Positions 33,946 through 41,756 of a stretch of 45,975 nt of DNA are shown here, one piece after another. Position 1 is the stretch's first letter, and every line of letters begins with the position of its first letter. The translations under genes and the position numbers were made by a program. Under the pieces are notes generated by a model. The model had not been told where the DNA came from, made no database searches, and was given only the letters and a program-made list of their open reading frames with translations. This DNA comes from Cryomorphaceae bacterium (GTDB lineage: Bacteria > Bacteroidota > Bacteroidia > Flavobacteriales > Schleiferiaceae): positions 1 to 45,975 of the forward strand of contig JAFIEY010000035.1 in assembly GCA_020832345.1 (NCBI GenBank). The letters run 5' to 3'.

Positions 33946-34860
33946 ATGCAAATATGGTTAAAAACGCTAAGATGGAAAAATCTCCTGATAGCTGTGGTTT
34001 TGCTTTTGGCTTTTAGGTTAGGTATCAATGGTGCATTGTCGTTTCCCTCTGCGCTGCCAAATTGGGCTTTTGTCCTTGCCGTTTTATCTTCCTTATTGCT
34101 TATGGCCGGCGGATATTTGGTCAACGATATTTACGATAGAGAAGCGGATCGGGTAAACCGACCCGAGCGGGGTAAAATTTTCACCCTGTATTCAGTTGAC
34201 TTTCTCTATAAAGTTTCACTATGGTTGATGGGGGGCGGTATTTTAATTGGTGGTTTTTTGGCCATTTATATAGATAAAATGCTGTATATCGCATTTCCAA
34301 TGATCACGGCACTTTTGCTCTATCAATATGCATCTCAACTTAAAAAACAAGCATTGGTAGGCAATCTAGTGATTTCGCTCCTCAGCGGACTCATTGTTAT
34401 TTCCCTATTGGCGTTTGATGTCCTTCCTTCCCTTGAATCTGATGAAACCATCAAAGAAAATTTTCAGGGTATGGTGTATATTTACCTGATTTTTGCAAGC
34501 TTTTCATTTTTCATTACCTTTATTCGGGAGTTGTTAAAAGATATTGAGGATATAAAAGGTGACAGAAGGGCTGGGTATAAAACATTGCCTATTTTGTGGG
34601 GAGAGCGACCGGTACGTTTTATATGCTTTCTTTTGTTATTGGTCTTTTTGGTCTTTTTTGCCCAATTTACCAGAATGATGCTCTTTGAAAGAAACACCTT
34701 TTGGATATTTGTGTTGGGCATAGTCATATTAAGCGGTTGGGTCACTTGGCTTATTAGACCTGGAGCCAGAACTGTAAACTACCGACTTTCACAAAATATA
34801 CTCAAGGGTTTGATGTTGTACGGAATTTTACTTTTACCGGTGATTTCTATGTTGTCGTAA
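33946..34860 (+). CDS. UbiA-family prenyltransferase (geranylgeranylglycerol-phosphate geranylgeranyltransferase-like)
   Basis: 304 residues with about eight to nine membrane helices. The two Asp-rich motifs are NDIYDREADRVNRPERG (first, near residue 58) and DIEDIKGDRRAGYKTLPI (second, near residue 195), which hold Mg-pyrophosphate. Sequences like this in Bacteroidota are annotated as geranylgeranylglycerol-phosphate transferases, but the acceptor could also be a quinone or chlorin precursor, so I leave the substrate open. The frame is open from a GTG at 33916, overlapping kdsC; the ATG at 33946 gives a more family-like start. Located in the maf/cinA cluster. Confidence 0.87.
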   Translation: MQIWLKTLRWKNLLIAVVLLLAFRLGINGALSFPSALPNWAFVLAVLSSLLLMAGGYLVNDIYDREADRVNRPERGKIFTLYSVDFLYKVSLWLMGGGILIGGFLAIYIDKMLYIAFPMITALLLYQYASQLKKQALVGNLVISLLSGLIVISLLAFDVLPSLESDETIKENFQGMVYIYLIFASFSFFITFIRELLKDIEDIKGDRRAGYKTLPILWGERPVRFICFLLLLVFLVFFAQFTRMMLFERNTFWIFVLGIVILSGWVTWLIRPGARTVNYRLSQNILKGLMLYGILLLPVISMLS

Positions 34861-34907
34861 TATGGATAATCCATTTATATTCAAAAAAATATAGTAGCAG
34901 AAGCTTT

Positions 34908-35501
34908 ATGATCTCTACAGATTTTAAAATAGTTTTGGCATCCAACTCACCGCGAAGGCATCAGCTATTGCGGGAAATGGGTATAGCGTTTACCGTGGTT
35001 CAACATCGAGCCGAGGAGGTTTATCCCGCCGGTATAAGCGGATCAGAAATCGTTTGCTTTTTGTCAGAAAAAAAGGCTGCGAGTGTTATAGATGAATTGG
35101 CCGACGATCAAATTCTCATTACTTCGGATACCATAGTTTGGTTTGAAGGAAAACCCATGGAAAAACCGGCAAATAAAAATGAGTCCCGGGAGATGTTGAC
35201 GGCCCTATCCGGAAATAAACACACCGTTTACAGTGGTGTTACCCTTATGAACAAAATACATCATAAAACCTTCTGGGTGGAAACAGAAGTGTATTTTGAC
35301 GATATATCAGAAGATGAAGTGGATTATTATATAGACCATTTTAAACCTTTTGATAAGGCAGGAAGCTACGGTATGCAAGATTGGCTGGGTATGGTTAAGG
35401 TTCGTAAAATTACCGGATCTTATACCAATGTGGTGGGGCTTCCAACTGCCCAATTGTATCAAAATCTCAAAGAATTTATTCAAACATGCAAGCAGAAGTA
35501 A
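34908..35501 (+). CDS. maf: Maf-like nucleotide pyrophosphatase
   Basis: 197 residues. The N-terminal phosphate-binding LASNSPRRHQLLREMG is the Maf signature. Further motifs are AEEVYPAG, ITSDTIVWFEGKPMEKP and the C-terminal FDKAGSYGMQDWLGMVKVRKITGSYTNVVGLP. The D...GSYG...Q pattern corresponds to the dTTP/UTP-hydrolysing subgroup (YhdE type). It removes noncanonical or modified NTPs. Its last 16 bp overlap the start of cinA. Confidence 0.94.
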   Translation: MISTDFKIVLASNSPRRHQLLREMGIAFTVVQHRAEEVYPAGISGSEIVCFLSEKKAASVIDELADDQILITSDTIVWFEGKPMEKPANKNESREMLTALSGNKHTVYSGVTLMNKIHHKTFWVETEVYFDDISEDEVDYYIDHFKPFDKAGSYGMQDWLGMVKVRKITGSYTNVVGLPTAQLYQNLKEFIQTCKQK

Positions 35502-36751
35502 TAACCATTGGCGACGAAATTTTAATCGGTCAAATTGTGGATACCAATTCCGCATGGTTGGGTAAATTACTCAACAATGAAGGTATAGATATTCACCAAA
35601 TCCGCAGCATTCGAGATACATCCGATGATATTGGACATGCGCTTAAGAGTCTTCATCCCGAAACAGAATTGGTCGTTTTTACTGGAGGATTAGGGCCTAC
35701 GCGTGACGATAAAACCAAACAAACCCTCGCAGATTATTTCGGGGTTTCCTTAACACACCATCCCGAAGTAGAGCGTCATATCGAACAATTATTTTCTCGA
35801 TTTAATCGCGAGGTCAATAAATTTAATCGCTCTCAGGCTTGGTTGCCGGCGAATTGCATTCCTTTATTTAATGAAAAAGGTACTGCACCCGGAATGATGT
35901 TTCGTGAAAATGGGTTGTTGATTTTTTCACTTCCCGGTGTTCCTTACGAAATGAAACACCTGATGGAGGACCGCGTAATTCCCTTAATTCGCGAAAAAAT
36001 GACCATTCATCAAGAAATGGTGCATCGGACTTTACTTACGCAGGGTGTGCCGGAAAGTATTTTGGCGGATAAACTTCAGGAATTTGAAGATCAATTGCCG
36101 CCCGATATAAAGTTGGCTTACTTGCCATCTCCCGGTAGGGTGAGACTTCGACTAAGTGGAAAGGCGCCAAAAGGAAATGAAATAAAATCTCGGGTAGAAG
36201 GCCAGTTTGCTGTGTTACACAGGGCTTTGGCGGAAATCGTGTACGGAGAAGGCGATGAGGAAATGGAAGAAATTGTGGGCAGTCTTCTGCGAGAAAAAGG
36301 AAAAACTATTGGGGTGGCAGAAAGTTGTACCGGTGGATATATTTCACATTTAATTACTCGAGTACCCGGTTGCTCTGATTATTTTCGTGGTAGCCTGGTC
36401 ACCTACGCCTACGACCTGAAGGAAAATCTGCTCAATGTGCCAAATGATATTTTATTGTCGGAGGGTGCAGTCAGTCAACCGGTGGTCATTCAGATGGCCA
36501 AACGAGCGGCGGAAGTTTTAAACGTTGATTATGCCATTTCAACATCCGGAATTGCCGGACCCGGAGGCGCCACAGATGAAAAACCTGTGGGATTGGTTTG
36601 GATTGGCATTCGTACTCCCGAATCAGTAAAGGCATATCAGTTTCAGTTCAACGGTGATCGTGAACGAATTATTCGAAAAGCCTCCCTGATGGCCCTCGAT
36701 ATTTTGCGTAGGGCACTGGTTGGAAAAAGCGAATTTGTACGGACGTATTGA
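35486..36751 (+). CDS. cinA: CinA-family protein (MoCF domain + nicotinamide-nucleotide amidase domain)
   Basis: 421 residues in two domains. Residues 1-170 are MoCF/MogA-like (ITIGDEILIGQIVDTNSAWLG, VVFTGGLGPTRDDKTKQTLA, SLPGVPYEMKHLM). A linker follows, then the C-terminal CinA domain from about residue 255 (GKTIGVAESCTGGYISHLITRVPGCSDYFRGSLVTYA and STSGIAGPGGATDEKPVGLVWIG). Family members hydrolyse ADP-ribose and deamidate NMN in pyridine-nucleotide salvage; a competence role is known only in some bacteria. It is the last gene of the cluster starting at 32674. Confidence 0.95.
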   Translation: MQAEVITIGDEILIGQIVDTNSAWLGKLLNNEGIDIHQIRSIRDTSDDIGHALKSLHPETELVVFTGGLGPTRDDKTKQTLADYFGVSLTHHPEVERHIEQLFSRFNREVNKFNRSQAWLPANCIPLFNEKGTAPGMMFRENGLLIFSLPGVPYEMKHLMEDRVIPLIREKMTIHQEMVHRTLLTQGVPESILADKLQEFEDQLPPDIKLAYLPSPGRVRLRLSGKAPKGNEIKSRVEGQFAVLHRALAEIVYGEGDEEMEEIVGSLLREKGKTIGVAESCTGGYISHLITRVPGCSDYFRGSLVTYAYDLKENLLNVPNDILLSEGAVSQPVVIQMAKRAAEVLNVDYAISTSGIAGPGGATDEKPVGLVWIGIRTPESVKAYQFQFNGDRERIIRKASLMALDILRRALVGKSEFVRTY

Positions 36752-36785
36752 AAGATTGGAAATCGTATTTTAAGCAACCCGTTGT

Positions 36786-36793
36786 TACCTTTG
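36786..36793 (+). promoter_or_regulatory. Bacteroidota -7 box for the fused E1 gene
   Basis: TACCTTTG matches TAnnTTTG and lies 43 bp upstream of the ATG at 36836. A TTGG at 36756-36759 is too far (26 bp) to be a good -33 element. Confidence 0.42.
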
Positions 36794-36835
36794 TCGCCAT
36801 AAACCCAAAAAAAATCTGCATACGCGGAATGTAGC

Positions 36836-38833
36836 ATGGAAAACACCACACCAAATATTTCCTTTAGTCGGGAGGGATTCGAGGATTCAGAATTGTTAGA
36901 TTTATATCGTGCCATTGTTAAACCAAGACTCATTGAGGAAAAAATGCTCATTGCGCTTCGGCAGGGTAAAATCTCAAAATGGTTTTCGGGAATGGGGCAG
37001 GAGGCTATTTCTGTAGGTACCACCATGGCCATGTTGCCCGAAGAACACATTTTGACCATGCACCGAAATTTGGGGGTTTTTACCGCGAGGGATATTTCAC
37101 TTTACAAGCTTTTTTCTCAATTTCAAGGTAAACCCACCGGCTATACCAAGGGCCGGGATCGCTCTTTTCACTTTGGCGCACCCGAGCTCAACATTGTGGG
37201 CATGATCAGTCACCTAGGGCAGCAGCTCGGCGTTGCAGATGGTATCGCCTTGGCCAACAAGCTAAAAGAACTTCCCTATGTTACTTTGGTTTTTTCCGGA
37301 GATGGCGGCGCCAGTGAAGGAGATTTTCACGAGGCATTAAACGTTGCCGCTGTATGGCAATTGCCGGTCATTTTTGTTGTAGAGAACAACCAGTGGGGAC
37401 TGTCCACACCAAGTAATGAGCAATTTAGATGTGCACAGTTTGTCGATAAAGGGATTGGCTACGGTATTGAATCCGAACGTATTGATGGAAATAACATATT
37501 AGAAGTATATGAAACCACACGGTATTGGTCGGAAAAAATTAGAAAACACCCCCAACCGGTTTTATTAGAATGTGTGACTTTCAGAATTCGAGGACACGAG
37601 GAGGCCAGTGGCACCAAATACTATCCTGAAGGCTTGATTGAAAAATGGAAATCTTATGATCCGGTGGATAACTACCGGGCATTTTTAATGAGAGAGGGAT
37701 TGCTTTCCAAATCATTAGATGATAAAATTCACAAGGAAATATCTACCGAAATAATAGAAACACTGCAACAGGCATTGGAAACGCCCGATGTGGAATTTGA
37801 TGCTGAAGTTGAAATATCAGATATTTACGCCGTGCATGAACAACCATTAACACCAGCTGGTGAAGTAATGGAAAATAAGCGATTGGTGGATGCCATATCC
37901 GATGGACTCAGGGAGAGTATGCGTGCGAATCCCAATTTGGTCATTATGGGGCAGGATGTTGCGGAATACGGTGGCGTATTCAAGATTACCGACGGATTTG
38001 TAAATGAATTTGGCAAACCCAGGGTAAGAAATACGCCCCTTTGTGAATCGGCCATTATTGGTTCCGGTTTGGGACTTTCTGTTCGGGGTATGAAGAGCGT
38101 TATCGAAATGCAGTTTGCAGATTTTGTAACGGAAGGATTTACCCAAATCGTAAATAACCTGGCCAAAGTACACTATAGATGGGGACAAAATGCAGATGTA
38201 GTAATACGTATGCCTACCGGTGCCGGGGTTCAAGCCGGACCATTTCACAGTCAGAGTAATGAGGCTTGGTTTACCCATACGCCCGGGTTGAAGGTCGTAT
38301 ATCCCGCTTTTCCGGCTGATGCCAAAGGCTTGCTCATTCGCAGCATTGAAGATCCCAATCCGGTTATGTTTTTTGAACACAAAGCACTTTATCGATCATT
38401 ATATGCCGAGGTGCCTGAAGGGTATTATTCACTGCCTATCGGAAAGGCAGCACTTGTAAATACTGGAGAAGTTGCCAGCATCATCACCTACGGAATGGGC
38501 GTGCATTGGGCACTGGAATGGCAAAAAGCCAATCCTGATACCCGGGTTGATATAGTGGATTTGCGTACCCTAATGCCGCTAGACGAGGAAACCATTTTTG
38601 CATCTGTCCGGAAAACGGGTAGGGTGTTGGTTCTTCACGAGGATTGTTTGACAGGTGGATTCGGCGGCGAAATATCAGCTCGAATTTCCGAGATGTGTTT
38701 TCAGCAGCTCGACGCACCGGTGATGCGATTGGGAAGTATGGATACACCGGTTCCTTTTGCCGGCACATTGGAAAAAGGCTTTTTGGCCAATGCGTACTTG
38801 GGGGAAAAAATGCGTTCCTTGTTGGATTACTGA
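36836..38833 (+). CDS. 2-oxoacid dehydrogenase E1, fused alpha and beta subunits
   Basis: 665 residues. The E1 alpha half (about 1-330) has the thiamine-diphosphate motif GDGGASEGDFHEALN ... VENNQWGLSTP and the segment RDRSFHFGAPELN. The E1 beta half (about 345-665) shows GQDVAEYGGVFKITDGF, NTPLCESAIIGSGLGLSVRGMKSVIEMQFADF and the C-terminal VLVLHEDCLTGGFGGEISA. Most bacteria encode the halves separately; the fusion is common in Bacteroidota. The likely substrate is branched-chain or another 2-oxo acid, by resemblance to 2-oxoisovalerate dehydrogenase. The E2 gene is not in the window; lpdA at 27436 can supply E3. Confidence 0.93.
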   Translation: MENTTPNISFSREGFEDSELLDLYRAIVKPRLIEEKMLIALRQGKISKWFSGMGQEAISVGTTMAMLPEEHILTMHRNLGVFTARDISLYKLFSQFQGKPTGYTKGRDRSFHFGAPELNIVGMISHLGQQLGVADGIALANKLKELPYVTLVFSGDGGASEGDFHEALNVAAVWQLPVIFVVENNQWGLSTPSNEQFRCAQFVDKGIGYGIESERIDGNNILEVYETTRYWSEKIRKHPQPVLLECVTFRIRGHEEASGTKYYPEGLIEKWKSYDPVDNYRAFLMREGLLSKSLDDKIHKEISTEIIETLQQALETPDVEFDAEVEISDIYAVHEQPLTPAGEVMENKRLVDAISDGLRESMRANPNLVIMGQDVAEYGGVFKITDGFVNEFGKPRVRNTPLCESAIIGSGLGLSVRGMKSVIEMQFADFVTEGFTQIVNNLAKVHYRWGQNADVVIRMPTGAGVQAGPFHSQSNEAWFTHTPGLKVVYPAFPADAKGLLIRSIEDPNPVMFFEHKALYRSLYAEVPEGYYSLPIGKAALVNTGEVASIITYGMGVHWALEWQKANPDTRVDIVDLRTLMPLDEETIFASVRKTGRVLVLHEDCLTGGFGGEISARISEMCFQQLDAPVMRLGSMDTPVPFAGTLEKGFLANAYLGEKMRSLLDY

Positions 38834-38849
38834 CCTATTGACCAGTAAT

Positions 38850-39599
38850 TTAAACCGAAGAAAAAAGCCAGGCGACAAAAATAGCTGCAATTACCGAGGC
38901 AATTTTCACCAAATTAAATCGGTGATCCTCACTGCTTTCAAACAGAATAGTAGTTGAAATGTGGAGGAAAATACCGGCGACAAAAGCAGTTGCGTAAGTA
39001 TTTATTTGGTGCATTTCGGGTAAGAACTGCCCGAAAATCATACCCAGTGGCGCCATAATGGCAAATAACATCAACAGGGAATAAGTCGTTTTGAGCGTAA
39101 GTTGTCTTTCGCGGAGCAGGGAAAACAACACAATGCCCACGGGAATATGATGCAAAGCAATGCCCCAGAAGAGTTTGTTAGTGACCTCAGGGTTATTGAT
39201 TTGCGTTCCAATGGGGATGCTTTCGATAAAAGCGTGTAAACACAAACTCAACATTGCGGCAAGTGGGATATTGTGTTTGGGGCTTTTGAGTTCTTTATGT
39301 GCGTGTCCGTGTTCCACCCCATGGGAAACCATTTCCAAAATTACCTGAAATAGAAACCCCAGCATGACGAATAAACCCGGGATAGGATTATGATTGTGAC
39401 CGTGTGAATCGTGACCGTGATGATGGTGGTCGTGGGCGAAAATTTCCGGAAGCAAATGCATCATAGCCAGCGCAAGCAGGTATGCACCGCTAAATGAAAG
39501 CATGATCTTAAGACGAAGCCGACTTCCACTGCGAAACCATTTGGCCGCCATGGCACCAATCATTACAGAGGCGATTAGGATAATACTTTTAAATATCAT
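38850..39599 (-). CDS. ZIP-family metal transporter
   Basis: 249 residues with about seven to eight transmembrane helices. Between helices 2 and 3 is a His-rich stretch, HDHHHHGHDSHGHNHN, typical of zinc-sensing or binding loops. The metal-binding helices are visible as LCLHAFIESIPIGTQI (TM4) and ALHHIPVGIVLFSLL (TM5). It probably imports Zn(II) or Fe(II) across the inner membrane. Its ATG overlaps the end of the upstream methyltransferase gene by 4 bp. It converges on the E1 gene with only 16 bp between stops and no separate terminator seen. Confidence 0.92.
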   Translation of the reverse strand: MIFKSIILIASVMIGAMAAKWFRSGSRLRLKIMLSFSGAYLLALAMMHLLPEIFAHDHHHHGHDSHGHNHNPIPGLFVMLGFLFQVILEMVSHGVEHGHAHKELKSPKHNIPLAAMLSLCLHAFIESIPIGTQINNPEVTNKLFWGIALHHIPVGIVLFSLLRERQLTLKTTYSLLMLFAIMAPLGMIFGQFLPEMHQINTYATAFVAGIFLHISTTILFESSEDHRFNLVKIASVIAAIFVAWLFSSV

Positions 39600-40327
39600 T
39601 TGCGGGCTGAAAATATAAAGCGGTTAGACGTATTTTTTGAAAATGGAGAAAGATTGTAATCGCCCCATATTTTTTCTAAGGTAAAACCGCTGGTTAGGAG
39701 CATGGTTTTAAAATTTTCGGGATACAGTAAAGCGACCTGTTCAAAAAACTGATCTTTAAAATCCTCTTTTTGTACGGAAATTTCTTTAATGATTTTCTTG
39801 TCGATGATTTTTTTGCGGATGGAAAAATGTATATCGTCTATTTGTTTTTCTTCACGTTGCCATTCGATATTCTCCAATAAATGCGCATTTAAATAATCAA
39901 AAACAAATATACCTCCGGGTTTTAAGGCTTCAAAAATCCGGTTAAACACCTGCTGGTTTTCTTCTTGTTGGTCGAAATAGCCAAAACTGGTAAAGAGGTT
40001 TAAGGCCATATCATACTTGTTTTGACCCATGTTTTGACGCATGTCGCCAATTTGAAAAAATAAATTCTCACTTTGGTGTTTTCCGGCAAAAATGATATTT
40101 TCCTCTGAAAGATCTATTCCGGTTACGGAGTAGCCCATTTGGTGAAGCTGTCTGGCATGTCTTCCACGACCACAAGCTACATCTAAAATGTGGGAGGTTT
40201 TTGGCAATCTTACCTCACGCATAAGGTTGTCTAAAAATATCCGAGCCTCGTTGAGATCGCGGTGTTTGTAGAGTTTGTGGTAATAGGGGGTATTAAACCA
40301 AGTGGCGAACCATTCTTTTGAATCCAT
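39596..40327 (-). CDS. Class I SAM-dependent methyltransferase
   Basis: 243 residues. Motif I is ILDVACGRGRHARQLHQMGYSVTGIDLSEENI, with the acidic residue after strand 2 (GIDLS). Motif III/post-I segments are IGDMRQNMGQNKYDMALNLFTSFGYF and LKPGGIFVFDYLNAHLL. The N-terminal EWFATWFNTPYYHKLYKHRD is typical of a common family of uncharacterised Bacteroidota methyltransferases. The substrate is unknown. A minus-strand promoter box ends 5 bp before its ATG, so it may have its own leaderless message besides readthrough from the FadL-like gene 23 bp upstream. Confidence 0.92.
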   Translation of the reverse strand: MDSKEWFATWFNTPYYHKLYKHRDLNEARIFLDNLMREVRLPKTSHILDVACGRGRHARQLHQMGYSVTGIDLSEENIIFAGKHQSENLFFQIGDMRQNMGQNKYDMALNLFTSFGYFDQQEENQQVFNRIFEALKPGGIFVFDYLNAHLLENIEWQREEKQIDDIHFSIRKKIIDKKIIKEISVQKEDFKDQFFEQVALLYPENFKTMLLTSGFTLEKIWGDYNLSPFSKNTSNRFIFSARK

Positions 40328-40332
40328 GGTGG

Positions 40333-40361
40333 CAAAAATACATTACAATATTATCGCACAA
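40333..40361 (-). promoter_or_regulatory. Promoter between the FadL-like gene and the methyltransferase gene
   Basis: Minus-strand TATTTTTG at 40333-40340 with TTG at 40359-40361 (18-bp spacer). The box ends only 5 bp from the ATG at 40325-40327. The guaA promoter is placed the same way, with TTTGCC just before the start codon. Confidence 0.5.
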
Positions 40362-41658
40362 GTACTAAGGTTGCCATGAAAATGGTTTGATTTAAATCTG
40401 TGGTAAATGGTCTTTCCGGTGCAAGATTTCCGCGAAAAAACCTGCTTTGTGATGAAGTGTAACTTACCATTCCTAGGTTAATGCCAAATTTATCCCCTTG
40501 GTAACCCAATCCGCCGTGGGTTCCGTTTACGGTATGGGTTCCGTAAATATCCGAATTATATCCTGATGTGGAGAAGGAGTATCCACCGCGAAGGTAGAAG
40601 TTGTTTAACCTGACTTCTATTCCCGTTCTTACTTGGTGAATGACTGCGAGGTTCTCTCGAATATCTTCTTTTATTTCACTTCCGGGAATCTGACTACCAC
40701 CATAATTCCCCATTCTGGGATCCATGATGTCGTAGTCGATGCTGAAAAACCCAAACTTCCCCCATACAAATGCCATTCCTGTATTGAGTCTTCCAGAGGA
40801 GCGCATATTAAAATTGTAAAAGGGATTGGATCCGGATGCCTCTTCCAAATGGTTAATATCGCCACGCGAATTTTGTGAAAAATCAAAGTCTCCAGAAAAT
40901 GCATGAACCCCGGGGGTTTGCACACTTAAGCCCAATCGAAGTTGTGGTATGGGACGAAATATGACCCCAGCCTTCGCATTAATTCCAATGGAATTAATAA
41001 AAACAGTTTCAACGTCGCGAAAATCGCCTAATTCAGTAACCCCATCATTGGCGAGAAGTACGCCTCCATTATCAGAAGTTAAAGTAAGTCTGGAGTAGGG
41101 GATGCCTACACCAAAACCGTAATACCATTTATTGCGCAAGTTTACGCCATAGGATAGATTTATTTCACTGAGGTAGCCCGAAGTTTCTTCATCTAAATAT
41201 TCAAAATATTGTCTGCCGCCTGAGACGTCACGAAAAGTTTCAGCAGTAAATTGTCCGGCAAAACTCGCAAGTTGGGTAAATGAAAAGGCAAAAACCTCAG
41301 TTTTTCCCCGTTCTTCTTTAAGGATTCGGGAAAGACCAAAGTTTCCTAAGGTTAGATTTACATCACTAAAGTCTGCTTGCTCCCCATCAAAGATAGTGGA
41401 TGAGGAAAAACTATTTACACCTAGGCTAAATTCATTGAGTTCATGACGAAAGACACCAGTGCCGGCAGGGTTTATAGCGATTGCACCAAAGTCATTGCCC
41501 AAAGCAGAAAATGCACCCCCCACACCTATACTTCTGGCGGTTCCGGTATTTTGAAATCTGGTAAACATGGCCATCTCGTGGATGGTTTGTCCAATTGAAA
41601 GTAGGGGTAGGGACATCACGGAAAACAACAGCAAAAGTCTCGAAGTCATTTGTTCCAA
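40351..41658 (-). CDS. FadL/OmpP1-type outer-membrane beta-barrel protein
   Basis: 435 residues. The N-terminus has a Sec signal peptide (MTSRLLLLFSVMSLPLLSIGQ, if read from the second Met). The mature start, MFTRFQNTGTARSIGVGGAFSALGNDFGAIAINPAGTGVF, is the classical FadL/OmpP1 plug region (SxGGAFxALGxDxxAxxxNPAG). The rest alternates aromatic and polar residues in beta strands and ends ...IFMATLVLVR, a plausible last strand. In the family these are channels for hydrophobic molecules in the outer membrane. It is the first gene of a minus-strand group with a methyltransferase and the ZIP transporter. Confidence 0.9.
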   Translation of the reverse strand: MEQMTSRLLLLFSVMSLPLLSIGQTIHEMAMFTRFQNTGTARSIGVGGAFSALGNDFGAIAINPAGTGVFRHELNEFSLGVNSFSSSTIFDGEQADFSDVNLTLGNFGLSRILKEERGKTEVFAFSFTQLASFAGQFTAETFRDVSGGRQYFEYLDEETSGYLSEINLSYGVNLRNKWYYGFGVGIPYSRLTLTSDNGGVLLANDGVTELGDFRDVETVFINSIGINAKAGVIFRPIPQLRLGLSVQTPGVHAFSGDFDFSQNSRGDINHLEEASGSNPFYNFNMRSSGRLNTGMAFVWGKFGFFSIDYDIMDPRMGNYGGSQIPGSEIKEDIRENLAVIHQVRTGIEVRLNNFYLRGGYSFSTSGYNSDIYGTHTVNGTHGGLGYQGDKFGINLGMVSYTSSQSRFFRGNLAPERPFTTDLNQTIFMATLVLVR

Positions 41659-41721
41659 TTATTGAATGGGTGTAAAATTATCAGAATGGCAAGCTGGTCG
41701 TAATTGATTTTTCAGAAAGGC

Positions 41722-41751
41722 AAAAAAATCCCCGCCGAATTTGGCGGGGAT
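41722..41751 (-). terminator. Intrinsic terminator of the RS-repeat lipoprotein gene
   Basis: Stem ATCCCCGCC / GGCGGGGAT with a 6-nt loop (41728-41751), followed on the minus strand by a seven-T tract (41728-41722 side). It starts about 6 bp after the stop codon. Confidence 0.9.
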
Positions 41752-41756
41752 GATTT

